Positions 46,770 to 55,519 of a stretch of 64,000 nucleotides of DNA are shown piece after piece. This stretch comes from Phenylobacterium deserti (GTDB lineage Bacteria; Pseudomonadota; Alphaproteobacteria; Caulobacterales; Caulobacteraceae). The translations under genes were made by a program, and so were the position numbers. The stretch's first letter is position 1; every line of letters begins with the position of its first letter. The notes under the pieces were generated by a model. It was not told the origin of the DNA. It made no database searches and worked only from the letters and a program-made list of their open reading frames with translations. Location of the stretch: assembly GCA_945883235.1 (NCBI GenBank), contig CAMCXF010000004.1, forward strand, positions 1 to 64,000, written 5' to 3'.

Positions 46770-47726
46770 TTACCGTGGTGCTGTGGCCAGATTGACCAGA
46801 TCGCCCAGGATCTGGTCCGGACGCCGACCGTCGATTTCGGCGGACGGCGACAGGATCACGCGGTGGCGCAGCACCGGCAGGGCCAGCGCCTTCACGTCGT
46901 CGGGGATCACGTAGTCGCGCCCGTCTAGGGCCGCGCGGGACCGGGCCGCCAGCGCCAGCTGGGCGGCGCAGCGGGGCGACGCACCGCTGGAAAAGTCCGG
47001 AGTTTCGCGGGTCGAGCGGACCAGGTCCAGCACATAGCCCACGATCTCGTCGGTCAGGCGAACGCCGGCCACCGCGGCGTGTGCCTCGCTTAGCTGGGCG
47101 GCGGTGACCACGCGGGCGACGCCGCGTTCGGCGGGGTCGGTGTGGCCGCTCTGCATGCCGTATTCCGCGACAATCTGGCGTTCTTCCTCGCGGCTCGGAT
47201 AGCCCATCGACTGCTTGAACAGGAACCGGTCAAGTTGGGCTTCCGGAAGTGGATAGGTACCCTGTTGCTCCAGCGGGTTCTGGGTCGCCACCACCATGAA
47301 GCTGGAGCTCAGTTCGCGGGACTTGCCGTCTATGGTGACGCGGCGCTCCTGCATGGCTTCCAGCAGGGCGGCCTGGGTCTTGGGCGGAGTGCGGTTGATC
47401 TCGTCGGCCAGCAGGAGCTCGCAGAACAGCGGGCCTTCGGTGAGCGAGAACGTCGAGGTCTGGAAGTTGAAAACGTTGGACCCGATGATGTCGGCGGGCA
47501 TCAGGTCGGGCGTGAACTGGATGCGTCCGAAATCGAGCCCCAGGGTGCGGGCAAAGCACTGGGCCAGATAGGTCTTGGCGACTCCGGGTGGCCCCTCCAG
47601 CAACACATGGCCCCGGGCGAACAACGCGGTCAGCAGCAGGTCGATGGTGTCGCGCTGACCCACGATGGCCTTGCCGACCTCGGCCCGGACCTGCTCGGCC
47701 AGCCCCTTCACTTCAGCGACGTTCAC
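46770..47726 (-). CDS. MoxR family AAA+ ATPase
   Basis: 318 residues from a GTG at 47726. Walker A GPPGVAKT near residue 41, Walker B LLADEINR near 107, sensor 1 ATQNP near 148 and arginine finger region LDRFLFK. Forms a ring ATPase that assembles or activates vWA-domain partners, here the DUF58 and DUF4350 proteins. Overlaps the upstream gene by 14 bases. Confidence 0.93.
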   Translation of the reverse strand: MNVAEVKGLAEQVRAEVGKAIVGQRDTIDLLLTALFARGHVLLEGPPGVAKTYLAQCFARTLGLDFGRIQFTPDLMPADIIGSNVFNFQTSTFSLTEGPLFCELLLADEINRTPPKTQAALLEAMQERRVTIDGKSRELSSSFMVVATQNPLEQQGTYPLPEAQLDRFLFKQSMGYPSREEERQIVAEYGMQSGHTDPAERGVARVVTAAQLSEAHAAVAGVRLTDEIVGYVLDLVRSTRETPDFSSGASPRCAAQLALAARSRAALDGRDYVIPDDVKALALPVLRHRVILSPSAEIDGRRPDQILGDLVNLATAPR

Positions 47727-48933
47727 GGGTCATCTCTCCTCGCCAGTCATGCAGTTTTCGCGCGATGGCCATCAGGTCGTCGCGGGTTTTGGCCGTCGCG
47801 GCTTCGGCGGCCAGGTCATCGGGGGACGCAGCACCGCGGCGGCGCGCCAGTTCATCCAGCCATTGTCCGCCGGTGTGGCCTGCGGCGCGCGCCACCAGGG
47901 CGTTGGTCAAGGCGGCATAGGCGGGGGCGAACTCGTGTTCCTTGCGGGCCATGCGCACCAGATCGGCGGAATTGTCCACCAGGGCGCGGCCGCCCAGCGC
48001 AAACGCGCGACCCTTGCGGCGCGGCTGACCGAAACGGGCGAGCGCGTGCAGACCCATCAGGATCCCGGTCGCCACTGCAATCAGGGTCGCCGCCAGCCAC
48101 GGCGGTTCCAGCATCAACCGGCCAAGACCGCGCCCGCGTTCGAACCCGTTCAGCGTCACGTCGAATAGCAAAGGTTCCTTGCCGCCACGTAGGGCGGTCA
48201 GCATCAAACTGGCCGCGCGGGCAGTTTCAAGATTGACCAGACCCTGGTTGTTGAGCAGATCCGGATCGGCAAGCACCCAGATGCCGGGCGACTTTTTCGA
48301 TCGGGCCAGCACGATGCGTCCGCCCTCGTCGACCAGCACCGGTGCCCAGCCGTCACCCGACAGTGTCTGCAGGCGGTCGACAGGCCCAATCGACATACCG
48401 ACGCGGTTCGCGAAACCGCCGCTGACGCCGCGCAAGACATGACGGAAGCGCCCCTTGCTGCGCGCCACCCGGGATATCGGCGCATAGGAGGAGAGCAGGT
48501 CCGTGAAGGTGTCGCCGCCTTTCACCAGCCCGACCTTTCGAACCCAGCCCTGATGGAGCGGGTCAGGTGCGGCCTGCCACTTCGGCAGCACGATCAGGGT
48601 CATCGGACCCTTGGGGTAGGCCTGTAGCGCCTTTGGTCCCAGACCCGGCTCCGGCGTGAGGATAACCACCGAACTTGTGGGGCGCAGCGGGCGGGCACGG
48701 CTGACGACGACTGGCGCGCCCAGCGCCTTCATCAGGATCGGCGCGCCCGAGTAGCCGATGGCGGACTTCGACAGCGCGTGGGCTTGACCGTCGTTGCCGC
48801 CGCGCAGGTCGGGCGCATAGGCCGACAGCACCGCAAGCCCGGCCAGGGACACGATCCCGACCAGGACCAGCGCCAGCATCGTGCGACTGGAGAAGGCGAG
48901 GCCGCGCGCCGGGCCCTCGTCGGCGAGGCTCAT
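47713..48933 (-). CDS. DUF4350 domain protein of the MoxR operon
   Basis: 406 residues from the ATG at 48933 (a TTG two codons upstream is possible); this ATG overlaps the stop of the DUF4129 gene as ATGA. N-terminal transmembrane helix (about 18-42), a periplasmic or extracytoplasmic DUF4350 region including VILTPEPGLGP and VLADPDLLNNQGL, a second helix at about 270-290 and a cytosolic helical tail. Function unknown; context ties it to the MoxR ATPase. Confidence 0.82.
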   Translation of the reverse strand: MSLADEGPARGLAFSSRTMLALVLVGIVSLAGLAVLSAYAPDLRGGNDGQAHALSKSAIGYSGAPILMKALGAPVVVSRARPLRPTSSVVILTPEPGLGPKALQAYPKGPMTLIVLPKWQAAPDPLHQGWVRKVGLVKGGDTFTDLLSSYAPISRVARSKGRFRHVLRGVSGGFANRVGMSIGPVDRLQTLSGDGWAPVLVDEGGRIVLARSKKSPGIWVLADPDLLNNQGLVNLETARAASLMLTALRGGKEPLLFDVTLNGFERGRGLGRLMLEPPWLAATLIAVATGILMGLHALARFGQPRRKGRAFALGGRALVDNSADLVRMARKEHEFAPAYAALTNALVARAAGHTGGQWLDELARRRGAASPDDLAAEAATAKTRDDLMAIARKLHDWRGEMTRERR

Positions 48934-49544
48934 CGCCAACCTGCGTCAAAGGCGAATGCCTCATAGTCGCGCCTCGCGGCATCGAACACGTCGGAGCCCA
49001 CCGGCTGGCCGCCGAAGAACGCGCGCTCCACCGCCTGAGCCAGTCGGGCGAAGGCAGCACGGGGTTGCGAGGGCAAGACGTCGAGGTTGGCAATGTCGCG
49101 GCTGGTCAGGGCCGGGCGCACCGCACCGGGGCGGCGCCCGGAAAGGTCGTCAATCGAGCGGAACAACAACAGGTGGATCGCCTCACCGAAACGCCCCTGC
49201 GCAGCCAGCCCGTCAGCATCGTCCAGCAGGGCCAGCGCTGTCGCAGGCTCCGGCCGCCAGTCTGTGGCCACTATGCTGGTTTTCTTGCGGAACAGGCGGT
49301 CCGGGAGAAGCTCGCCCAGCAGCAGATAGGCCAGCAGGGCCACGCCCAGGATCAGCCCACCCCAGAAGACGTACTGGAACACCGGTGCCACGGCCGCGAG
49401 GATTTCCAGGAGAGGTTTCAGCCAGGCGGGCGGGGTGTATTCCGGGGCAGCGGTAAAGCTGAACTGCAGTCCACGGGTGTCCAGCAGGGCCTGATGCGCC
49501 AGGGCGAACTCGCGCCCCGCCACCTGACCGCCAGCCGTCGCCAT
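48930..49544 (-). CDS. DUF4129 domain protein, first gene of the MoxR operon
   Basis: 204 residues from the ATG at 49544; a GTG seven codons upstream is an alternative. One transmembrane helix (about 57-80) and a C-terminal DUF4129 domain with FGEAIHLLLFRSIDDL and the closing FDAARRDYEAFAF. In transglutaminase-linked and MoxR-linked operons this domain accompanies vWA proteins. The 126 bp before it probably contain the operon promoter, but no convincing boxes were seen. Confidence 0.82.
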   Translation of the reverse strand: MATAGGQVAGREFALAHQALLDTRGLQFSFTAAPEYTPPAWLKPLLEILAAVAPVFQYVFWGGLILGVALLAYLLLGELLPDRLFRKKTSIVATDWRPEPATALALLDDADGLAAQGRFGEAIHLLLFRSIDDLSGRRPGAVRPALTSRDIANLDVLPSQPRAAFARLAQAVERAFFGGQPVGSDVFDAARRDYEAFAFDAGWR

Positions 49545-49691
49545 GTCCCCGCCCTGCACGCACACTCCCGAGTTGCAGGCGCGAGCCTAAACGAGCGCAG
49601 GTTTGCCGCAAGGTGTCGAATGGGGGTGGCAGACAGCAGCGGCCGAGAGGAGAGCTTGACCGACAGGCGGTTCGCGGAGAGGAGATGAGGC

Positions 49692-50714
49692 ATGATGCCA
49701 TCCGACGCCTTCATTCTGGGCCTGCCCAAGGCCGAAATACACCTGCATATCGAGGGCAGTCTGGAGCCGGAGCAGATGTTTGCGTTCGGGCGGCGAAACC
49801 GCATCGCGCTGCCGTTCGCGACGGTGGAAGACGTGCGGGCGGCCTATGCGTTCTCCAACCTGCAGGACTTTCTGGACATCTATTATCAGGGCGCGGGCGT
49901 GCTGATGACGGAGCAGGATTTCCACGACCTGGCGATGGCCTATTTCCGGCGGGTGGCGCCAGATGGGTGCCGGCATGTGGAGCTGTTTTTTGATCCGCAG
50001 ACCCACACGGACCGGGGGCTGCCGTTTCGCGTCGCGGCCGACGGGTTGCTGTCGGGCATGGCCGAGGCCGAGCGGACGTTGGGTATCACGTCGAGCCTGA
50101 TCCTGTGTTTTCTGCGGCATCTGGATGAGGACGCGGCGTTTGCGACTTTGAGAGCGGCGGAGCCCTGGCTGAACCGGATCGCCGGCGTGGGGCTGGATTC
50201 CTCGGAGGTCGGACATCCACCGTCGAAGTTTTCGCGCGTGTTCGCGGCGGCCGGGGAGCGAGGGCTGAAGCGCGTGGCGCATGCGGGTGAGGAAGGCCCA
50301 CCGGCCTATGTGTGGGAGGCGCTGGACCAGTTGCACGTCGACCGTATCGACCACGGCAATCGCGCGCTGGAGGATTCGGCTCTGGTCGCGCGTCTGGTGG
50401 CCACGGGTATGACGCTGACGGTGTGTCCGCTGTCGAACCTGAAGCTGTGTGTGGTGGATGACCTCGCCGCGCACCCTCTGAAGCGGATGCTGGATCTGGG
50501 GCTGAAGGTGACCCTGAATTCTGACGATCCGGCCTATTTCGGGGGTTATCTGGGGCGAAACTGGACGCAGACGGCACGGGCATTGGCGTTGTCGCGGGAG
50601 GACCTGGTCACGCTGGCGAAGAACAGTTTTGCGGGCTCGTTCCTGCCGGCGACGGATGTGGCGCGCCATGTGGCGGCGATCGACGCCTATGCGTCGCGGG
50701 GCTCACCGACATAG
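49692..50714 (+). CDS. Adenine deaminase (adenosine-deaminase superfamily, type 2)
   Basis: 340 residues. Zinc ligands in KAEIHLHIEGSL, VAHAGEEG with His and Glu, and LNSDDPAYFGG with Asp. The blocks VGLDSSEVGHPPSKF and TVCPLSNLKL match the adenine-deaminase (Aah1-like) group better than adenosine deaminases. It converts adenine to hypoxanthine in purine salvage, complementing purA. GAGGAGATGAGGC lies before the ATG. The 3' 28 bases overlap the convergent MFS gene. Confidence 0.88.
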   Translation: MMPSDAFILGLPKAEIHLHIEGSLEPEQMFAFGRRNRIALPFATVEDVRAAYAFSNLQDFLDIYYQGAGVLMTEQDFHDLAMAYFRRVAPDGCRHVELFFDPQTHTDRGLPFRVAADGLLSGMAEAERTLGITSSLILCFLRHLDEDAAFATLRAAEPWLNRIAGVGLDSSEVGHPPSKFSRVFAAAGERGLKRVAHAGEEGPPAYVWEALDQLHVDRIDHGNRALEDSALVARLVATGMTLTVCPLSNLKLCVVDDLAAHPLKRMLDLGLKVTLNSDDPAYFGGYLGRNWTQTARALALSREDLVTLAKNSFAGSFLPATDVARHVAAIDAYASRGSPT

Positions 50715-51883
50715 CTGAGCGCCAGGGTGGCGATGGCGGCGACGATCACCACCGGGATCATGGTCGTGAAGACCTGGCTGCCGCTGAAGCCGGCCTGGCG
50801 CAGTTCGCCGGCGATCAGCGGCCCGATAATGGCCCCCATGCGACCGACCCCGATGGCCGCCCCGGCACCCACTGCGCGGACGTGCGCGGGATAGAGTCCG
50901 GGTGCCTGACCATAGAGCGAAAACTGTGCGCCCATGACCATGAACCCCGCCAGCGCGGCGCAGATCAGGGTCGATGAGAGGTCCATCGCATTGGCGAACG
51001 TATAGAGGGAGGCGGCCAGCACCGCGAAGAACAGCGTCAATATCCGGCGCAGCCCGAACCGGTCGACCAGCACGCCCGCGACCAGGGCCCCGAAGACGCC
51101 GGAGAGGTTGAATACCAGCGCCGCCGTTGCACCGTCGCCGGCGGTCAAGCCCTTTGCGGTCACCAGGGTCGGCAGCCAGTTCAGCAACAGATTGAGCACT
51201 AGCACGATCAGCAGGAAAGCCACCCAGATCAGCAGGGTCGCCGCCGCGCGGCCGCCCCCGAACAGCGCCGTCGCTGCGCGCCGATCCGCGCCCTCTCTGG
51301 CCTGCGGTCTGGTTTCCGGCAGCAGGAAATAAACTACGGGGGCCAGCACCACCGGGATCAGACCGCCGATGACGAACAGCATCCGCCAGTCCAGGGCCTC
51401 ACCGCCAAGCCGCGCCACGAGTGAGACCAGAACCCCGCCCGCGGGAAGGCCGCAGAACATCAGCGTGGTGGTCGCGGTACGACGGCCCGGTGCGCTGATT
51501 TCGGTGGCGACGGTGACCAGATTGGTCATGGCGCCGCCAAACCCCAGCCCCGTGAGAAATCGAGCCAGGAACAGGCTTTGGTAGTCCTGGCAGAACGCGG
51601 TGGAGAGGGAGAACACCCCGAAGGCGGCCACGGACATCGCCAGCAAGGGTCTGCGGCCAACCCGGTCTGCGGCCCAACCCCCGAAGAAGGCGCCCAGGAG
51701 CATTCCGATCATCGCAGCAGCAGCAGCCCAGCCCTGCTGTCCCGCTGACAGGCCGAGTTCCGCCACCAGCCGGGGTGCGGCCACACCGAACGCCTGGATG
51801 TCATAGCCCTCGAGGGCGGCGATGAAGAAGCAGATGAAAACAATCAGGCCTGCGCTGGCGTGGCCTTTTGTGGCCTCGGTCAA
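50687..51883 (-). CDS. MFS transporter, aromatic acid:H+ symporter type
   Basis: 398 residues and twelve predicted helices. GYDIQAFGVAAPRL in helix 1 with the acidic Asp and GWAADRVGRRPLL in the 2-3 loop are typical of the AAHS group (benzoate, 4-hydroxybenzoate, 3-hydroxybenzoate uptake). No aromatic-degradation gene is next to it, so the substrate is open. Its start overlaps the end of the upstream GNAT gene by four bases. Confidence 0.85.
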   Translation of the reverse strand: MTEATKGHASAGLIVFICFFIAALEGYDIQAFGVAAPRLVAELGLSAGQQGWAAAAAMIGMLLGAFFGGWAADRVGRRPLLAMSVAAFGVFSLSTAFCQDYQSLFLARFLTGLGFGGAMTNLVTVATEISAPGRRTATTTLMFCGLPAGGVLVSLVARLGGEALDWRMLFVIGGLIPVVLAPVVYFLLPETRPQAREGADRRAATALFGGGRAAATLLIWVAFLLIVLVLNLLLNWLPTLVTAKGLTAGDGATAALVFNLSGVFGALVAGVLVDRFGLRRILTLFFAVLAASLYTFANAMDLSSTLICAALAGFMVMGAQFSLYGQAPGLYPAHVRAVGAGAAIGVGRMGAIIGPLIAGELRQAGFSGSQVFTTMIPVVIVAAIATLALSYVGEPRDA

Positions 51884-52323
51884 ACGGGCCTCCCCGGCAT
51901 GCCGTCGAATTCGTAGAAGTACATCATGATGCCTTCCCCGTCAGAACCTCGACCCTCATAGAGCGCCCGCGCCGGTCCGTTGTCGTCCTCGGTCAGCACC
52001 CAAGCTTGCACGCAGCCTAAGCTGCGGCTCCAGACCGTTAGATCATCAAGCAGTCGCGTCGCGATGCCTTCGCGTTTGCGGGCCGGGGCGACGCCCAGAT
52101 TGTCGATGTAGAGTTCGGGCTGCTCGTCCGGCTGTCGATGCACCACGCCTCGGGCCTGGCCGACCACCTCTCCATTGGCGACCGCGACCACCATCAAATG
52201 AGACGGTTCCGCGAGATAGGCGGACAGGTGCGCCAAGTCGATCCGACGATCAAAGACGTCCTCGGCAACCCGGTCAAGCAAACCTGACTGGTCCGGGCCC
52301 ACGCGTATGATCTGGACTTCCAT
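51880..52323 (-). CDS. GNAT acetyltransferase resembling the AAC(3)-I fold group
   Basis: 147 residues from the ATG at 52323, with the frame open beyond but antisense to the beta-helix gene. IDNLGVAPARKREGIATRLL is motif A and ALYEGRG is motif B. The layout (VGPDQ start, YIDNLGV, DDNGPARALYEGRG) resembles AAC(3)-I-type enzymes, but this is general similarity and no resistance role is claimed. Coupled to the MFS gene. Confidence 0.78.
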   Translation of the reverse strand: MEVQIIRVGPDQSGLLDRVAEDVFDRRIDLAHLSAYLAEPSHLMVVAVANGEVVGQARGVVHRQPDEQPELYIDNLGVAPARKREGIATRLLDDLTVWSRSLGCVQAWVLTEDDNGPARALYEGRGSDGEGIMMYFYEFDGMPGRPV

Positions 52324-52384
52324 GCGCCTGACCTTAGGGTCTGCACCTGATTTGTGAAGTGTTGCAGCCCTCGGAGAGACGACC

Positions 52385-53596
52385 ATGCTCAAGTTCGCCA
52401 CCGTGTTGCTGGCGGCCATCGCGCTGGCCGGCGTATCGCACGCCCGCACCCTGGACGTCGCGCCAGGGCCGGACGCCCAGGAGCGGATCCAGACCGCTCT
52501 GCTCGACGCCAAGCCGGGCGACACCGTGCAGCTGGCGGCGGGCCGGTATGAGCTGACCGACGGCCTGTCGCTGGACGTCAACAACGTTACCGTCAAGGGC
52601 GCGGGGCCGCAGACCACGGTGTTGTCGTTCAAGGGCCAGAAGGGTGCGGGCGAAGGGCTGCTGATCACCTCGGACCAGGTAACCGTCCGCGACTTCGCTA
52701 TCGAGGACAGCCGTGGCGACGGGATCAAATCCAAGGGTGCCGACGAGATCAGTTTCGTGAATGTGCGCGTGGAATGGACCGGCGGTCCGAAAGAAACCAA
52801 CGGCGCATACGGCGTTTATCCGGTGTCTTCGACCAATGTGCTGATCGACCGGGTGGTGGTCCGCGGCGCGTCTGACGCTGGGATCTATGTGGGCCAGTCG
52901 AAGAACATCGTGGTCAAGAACAGCCGCGCCGAATTCAACGTGGCCGGGATCGAGATCGAGAACTCGATGAATGCCGATGTGTTCGACAATGTCGCCACGC
53001 GCAACACCGGCGGCATCCTGGTGTTTGACCTGCCCAACCTGCCGCAAATGGGGGGCCATTCCACCCGCCTGTTCCGCAACAAGGTGGTGGACAACGATAC
53101 GCCCAACTTCGCGCCCAAGGGCAATATCGTGGCCGGCGTGCCCACCGGTACCGGCATCATGGTGATGGCCAACCGCAACGTCCATGTGTTCGATAACGAG
53201 ATCGCCGGCAACCAGAGCACGGCGGTTATGTTGGTCAGCTATACCCAGAAGTTCGATGACAAGACCTACAATCCCCTGCCGCGCGACATCGTGGTGCGCG
53301 ACAACAAGATCGGAAAGAACGGCTGGAACCCCCAGTTCAGCGGCGGCCCGATGATCGCGAAGATGATGGGCGGTGCCTTGCCGCCGATCGTCTGGGACGG
53401 CGTGACCACGTTCGCAGGGCTGCCAGACGTGGTGAATGTGCGCATCAACGATGGGCCGGTCCTGAACCTCAACCTGCCGGGACCGGGCCAGGTAGAACAG
53501 GCCAAGCCCTCGGTGGCCAAGACCATCGGCGGCAAGCCGGTCGCCGAACCCAGTGCCGTGGTGCTGCCGAAGCGTCAGGCCGACCTGAGCGCATGA
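52385..53596 (+). CDS. Secreted parallel beta-helix protein (TIGR03805-like)
   Basis: 403 residues. Signal peptide to about residue 20 (SHA). Residues 30-290 form repeated right-handed beta-helix turns (LDVNNVTVKGAG, VLIDRVVVRGASDAGIYVGQ, NIVVKNSRAEFNVAGIEIEN, NADVFDNVATRNTGGILVFD). Such proteins of this family sit next to a di-heme cytochrome, exactly as here: the stop overlaps the cytochrome ATG. The pair has no established function; a polysaccharide- or surface-binding role is a guess from the fold. Confidence 0.83.
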   Translation: MLKFATVLLAAIALAGVSHARTLDVAPGPDAQERIQTALLDAKPGDTVQLAAGRYELTDGLSLDVNNVTVKGAGPQTTVLSFKGQKGAGEGLLITSDQVTVRDFAIEDSRGDGIKSKGADEISFVNVRVEWTGGPKETNGAYGVYPVSSTNVLIDRVVVRGASDAGIYVGQSKNIVVKNSRAEFNVAGIEIENSMNADVFDNVATRNTGGILVFDLPNLPQMGGHSTRLFRNKVVDNDTPNFAPKGNIVAGVPTGTGIMVMANRNVHVFDNEIAGNQSTAVMLVSYTQKFDDKTYNPLPRDIVVRDNKIGKNGWNPQFSGGPMIAKMMGGALPPIVWDGVTTFAGLPDVVNVRINDGPVLNLNLPGPGQVEQAKPSVAKTIGGKPVAEPSAVVLPKRQADLSA

Positions 53597-54648
53597 GAGG
53601 CTGGTTCGCCGTTCTGGCGGCGCTGGTCTGCCTTGGCGCGACTAAGCCTCCGGCGGACGTGGCGCTTGACGTCCTGATGGCGGAAACGCCAGCACCAAAG
53701 CTAGGCGACTATCGGCTGTTTAGCGACGCGGGTGCGCGGCGTCCGAACGCCGGGTTGACGCCCTATACGCTGAACACCCCGCTGTTCAGCGACTATGCGG
53801 AAAAATTCCGGCTGGTCTGGCTGCCGCCGGGGACGAAGGCCGGATATGCGACCGAGGGCGTGCTGGGTTTTCCGGTGGGTTCGGTGCTGGTCAAGACTTT
53901 TGCCTATCCTGCTGATATGCGGAAACCGCACGACAGCATCCGCTACGTCGAGACTCGCCTGCTGATCCATCAGGCTTCCGGCTGGGTCGCCCGGACCTAT
54001 CTGTGGAATGCCGAACAGACCGAGGCGGTGCTGAAGCGCGCGGGTGCCCGGCTCGAGGTGGCCTTTGTCGACGGCCAGGGACGGGCGCGCACCATCGACT
54101 ATGCCGTGCCCAATCAGAACCAGTGCAAGGAGTGCCATCAACTCGACAAGACCGTCACCCCGATCGGTCCGAAGGCCCGCAATCTGAACGGCGACTTTGC
54201 CTATGCCGGGGGGACCGAGAACCAGCTCGCCCACTGGACGCAGGTAGGATTGCTGAGCGGTGCGCCTACGCCCGAAGCCGCTCCACTCACGGTTCGATGG
54301 GATGATCAGGCGGCGTCGGTGGACGACCGGGCCCGGGCCTATCTCGATGCCAACTGCGCCCACTGTCACAACCCCCGCGCGGTAGCCAGCAATTCAGGCC
54401 TGTTCCTGGGGGTCGAGGAGACGCGGCCCGCCGCGCTGGGCGTGGGCAAGCAACCGGTGGCCGCCGGGCGCGGGGCGGGAAACCTCAACGTCGGCATCGA
54501 TCCGGGACACCCCGAGACCTCGATCATCGCCTACCGGATGGCCTCCAGCGAGCCCGGCGTGATGATGCCGGAACTGGGGCGGTCGGTAATCCACCAGGAG
54601 GGTCTGGCACTGATCCGCCAGTGGATCTCGGGCATGAAGGCACCTTGA
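53593..54648 (+). CDS. Di-heme c-type cytochrome (SO2930/TIGR03806-like)
   Basis: 351 residues with an N-terminal hydrophobic signal and two CxxCH heme sites: CKECH near residue 178 and CAHCH near 254. A conserved N-terminal domain (LFSDYAEKFRLVWLPPG, FPVGSVLVKTFAYP) precedes the hemes. An electron carrier or oxidoreductase in the periplasm. Overlaps the beta-helix stop by ATGA and is itself overlapped by the next gene. Confidence 0.87.
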   Translation: MRGWFAVLAALVCLGATKPPADVALDVLMAETPAPKLGDYRLFSDAGARRPNAGLTPYTLNTPLFSDYAEKFRLVWLPPGTKAGYATEGVLGFPVGSVLVKTFAYPADMRKPHDSIRYVETRLLIHQASGWVARTYLWNAEQTEAVLKRAGARLEVAFVDGQGRARTIDYAVPNQNQCKECHQLDKTVTPIGPKARNLNGDFAYAGGTENQLAHWTQVGLLSGAPTPEAAPLTVRWDDQAASVDDRARAYLDANCAHCHNPRAVASNSGLFLGVEETRPAALGVGKQPVAAGRGAGNLNVGIDPGHPETSIIAYRMASSEPGVMMPELGRSVIHQEGLALIRQWISGMKAP

Positions 54649-55448
54649 GCAAGTCGCGACGCGCGGTGCTGGCGCTGGGAGCCGCCGCCATCGCCGATCA
54701 GGCGTTCGCGCAGCGAGGGGCCGCAGCGGCAAATACGCCGACAGCCGCCGACACCTCGGCCTGGGAGCGTTATGAGACCCGGCTCCGGGATCGATTGAAG
54801 GACGCAGGCGGCGGCACCTTTGATCTCTCCGCCGCCCGCATCGTTCTCAACATAACCAACAGGGCCCGCGCCGTGGCCGACAAGCCGCCGGTCGTATGGC
54901 ACGAGGAGTTGGCCGATACGGCGCGCGCTCACGCCGGCGATCTGGCCAGGCGGGGGTATGTCGAGCATGTCTCACCCGAGGGCTTCGAGCCCAGCCACCG
55001 GTTCTGGCTGATCAGTCGCACCACCATCGGCTCGCCCTCTGAAAACATCGCCTATCACCGGGGATCAGACGCGCCGGCCACGCCGGCCGATCTGGTGAAG
55101 CTGTGGCGGAACAGCCCTGGGCATTGGCGCAACCTCCTGCGGCCGACTCACACCCACGCAGCTTTCGCCATTGTCAGAAGACCAGAGAAGGCTTGGCTGG
55201 TCGGCCTGTTCGCGCGGCCCCTGGCGACCCTGACCGAACCCCTGGCGTTGCGGGCTACGGGTCCAGAGATCAGCCGGGCACTCCGCGGCCTGGCCACGGA
55301 TCTGCACGCCAGCGTCTCGATCCCGCAGGGTAGCCGCATGGGAGCCGTGAATGGCCCACCTCCAGTCCTGCAGATCACGGCGACCCGCGCGGCAGGCCTC
55401 GGCGACTTCGACGTGATCGGCGGGCCGATTTTTCTGGCCGGTAGCTGA
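54645..55448 (+). CDS. CAP/SCP-like domain protein with Tat-type signal
   Basis: 267 residues from a TTG at 54645, whose TGA-overlap (TTGA) couples it to the cytochrome; the next residues SKSRRAVLALGAAAIADQAF, followed by AQ, form a twin-arginine signal. The CAP domain has VWHEELADTARAHAGDLARR, then GYVEHVSPEG, SENIAY and HWRNLL with the two His and Glu residues of the family cavity. Exported folded to the periplasm; function unknown. Third gene of the beta-helix/cytochrome unit. Confidence 0.78.
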   Translation: MSKSRRAVLALGAAAIADQAFAQRGAAAANTPTAADTSAWERYETRLRDRLKDAGGGTFDLSAARIVLNITNRARAVADKPPVVWHEELADTARAHAGDLARRGYVEHVSPEGFEPSHRFWLISRTTIGSPSENIAYHRGSDAPATPADLVKLWRNSPGHWRNLLRPTHTHAAFAIVRRPEKAWLVGLFARPLATLTEPLALRATGPEISRALRGLATDLHASVSIPQGSRMGAVNGPPPVLQITATRAAGLGDFDVIGGPIFLAGS

Positions 55449-55465
55449 AAACGCCGGATTTGCCC

Positions 55466-55489
55466 GACCTAGCGGAAGTCCGCTAGGTC
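55466..55489. promoter_or_regulatory. Perfect operator-like palindrome before the Old Yellow Enzyme gene
   Basis: GACCTAGCGG-AAGT-CCGCTAGGTC, ten-base arms without mismatch, 30 bases before the start codon. GATACT at 55495-55500 may be the -10 box, so the palindrome would overlap the -35 and spacer. No T-run follows, so it is not a terminator. Best explained as a TetR- or MarR-type operator. Confidence 0.6.
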
Positions 55490-55519
55490 TGCACGATACT
55501 GTATGTTCGGAGTTACCCC

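Noticed and set aside
51880-52323. Aminoglycoside 3-N-acetyltransferase (resistance gene)
   Set aside because: Only the general GNAT layout is shared; nothing in the sequence fixes an aminoglycoside substrate.
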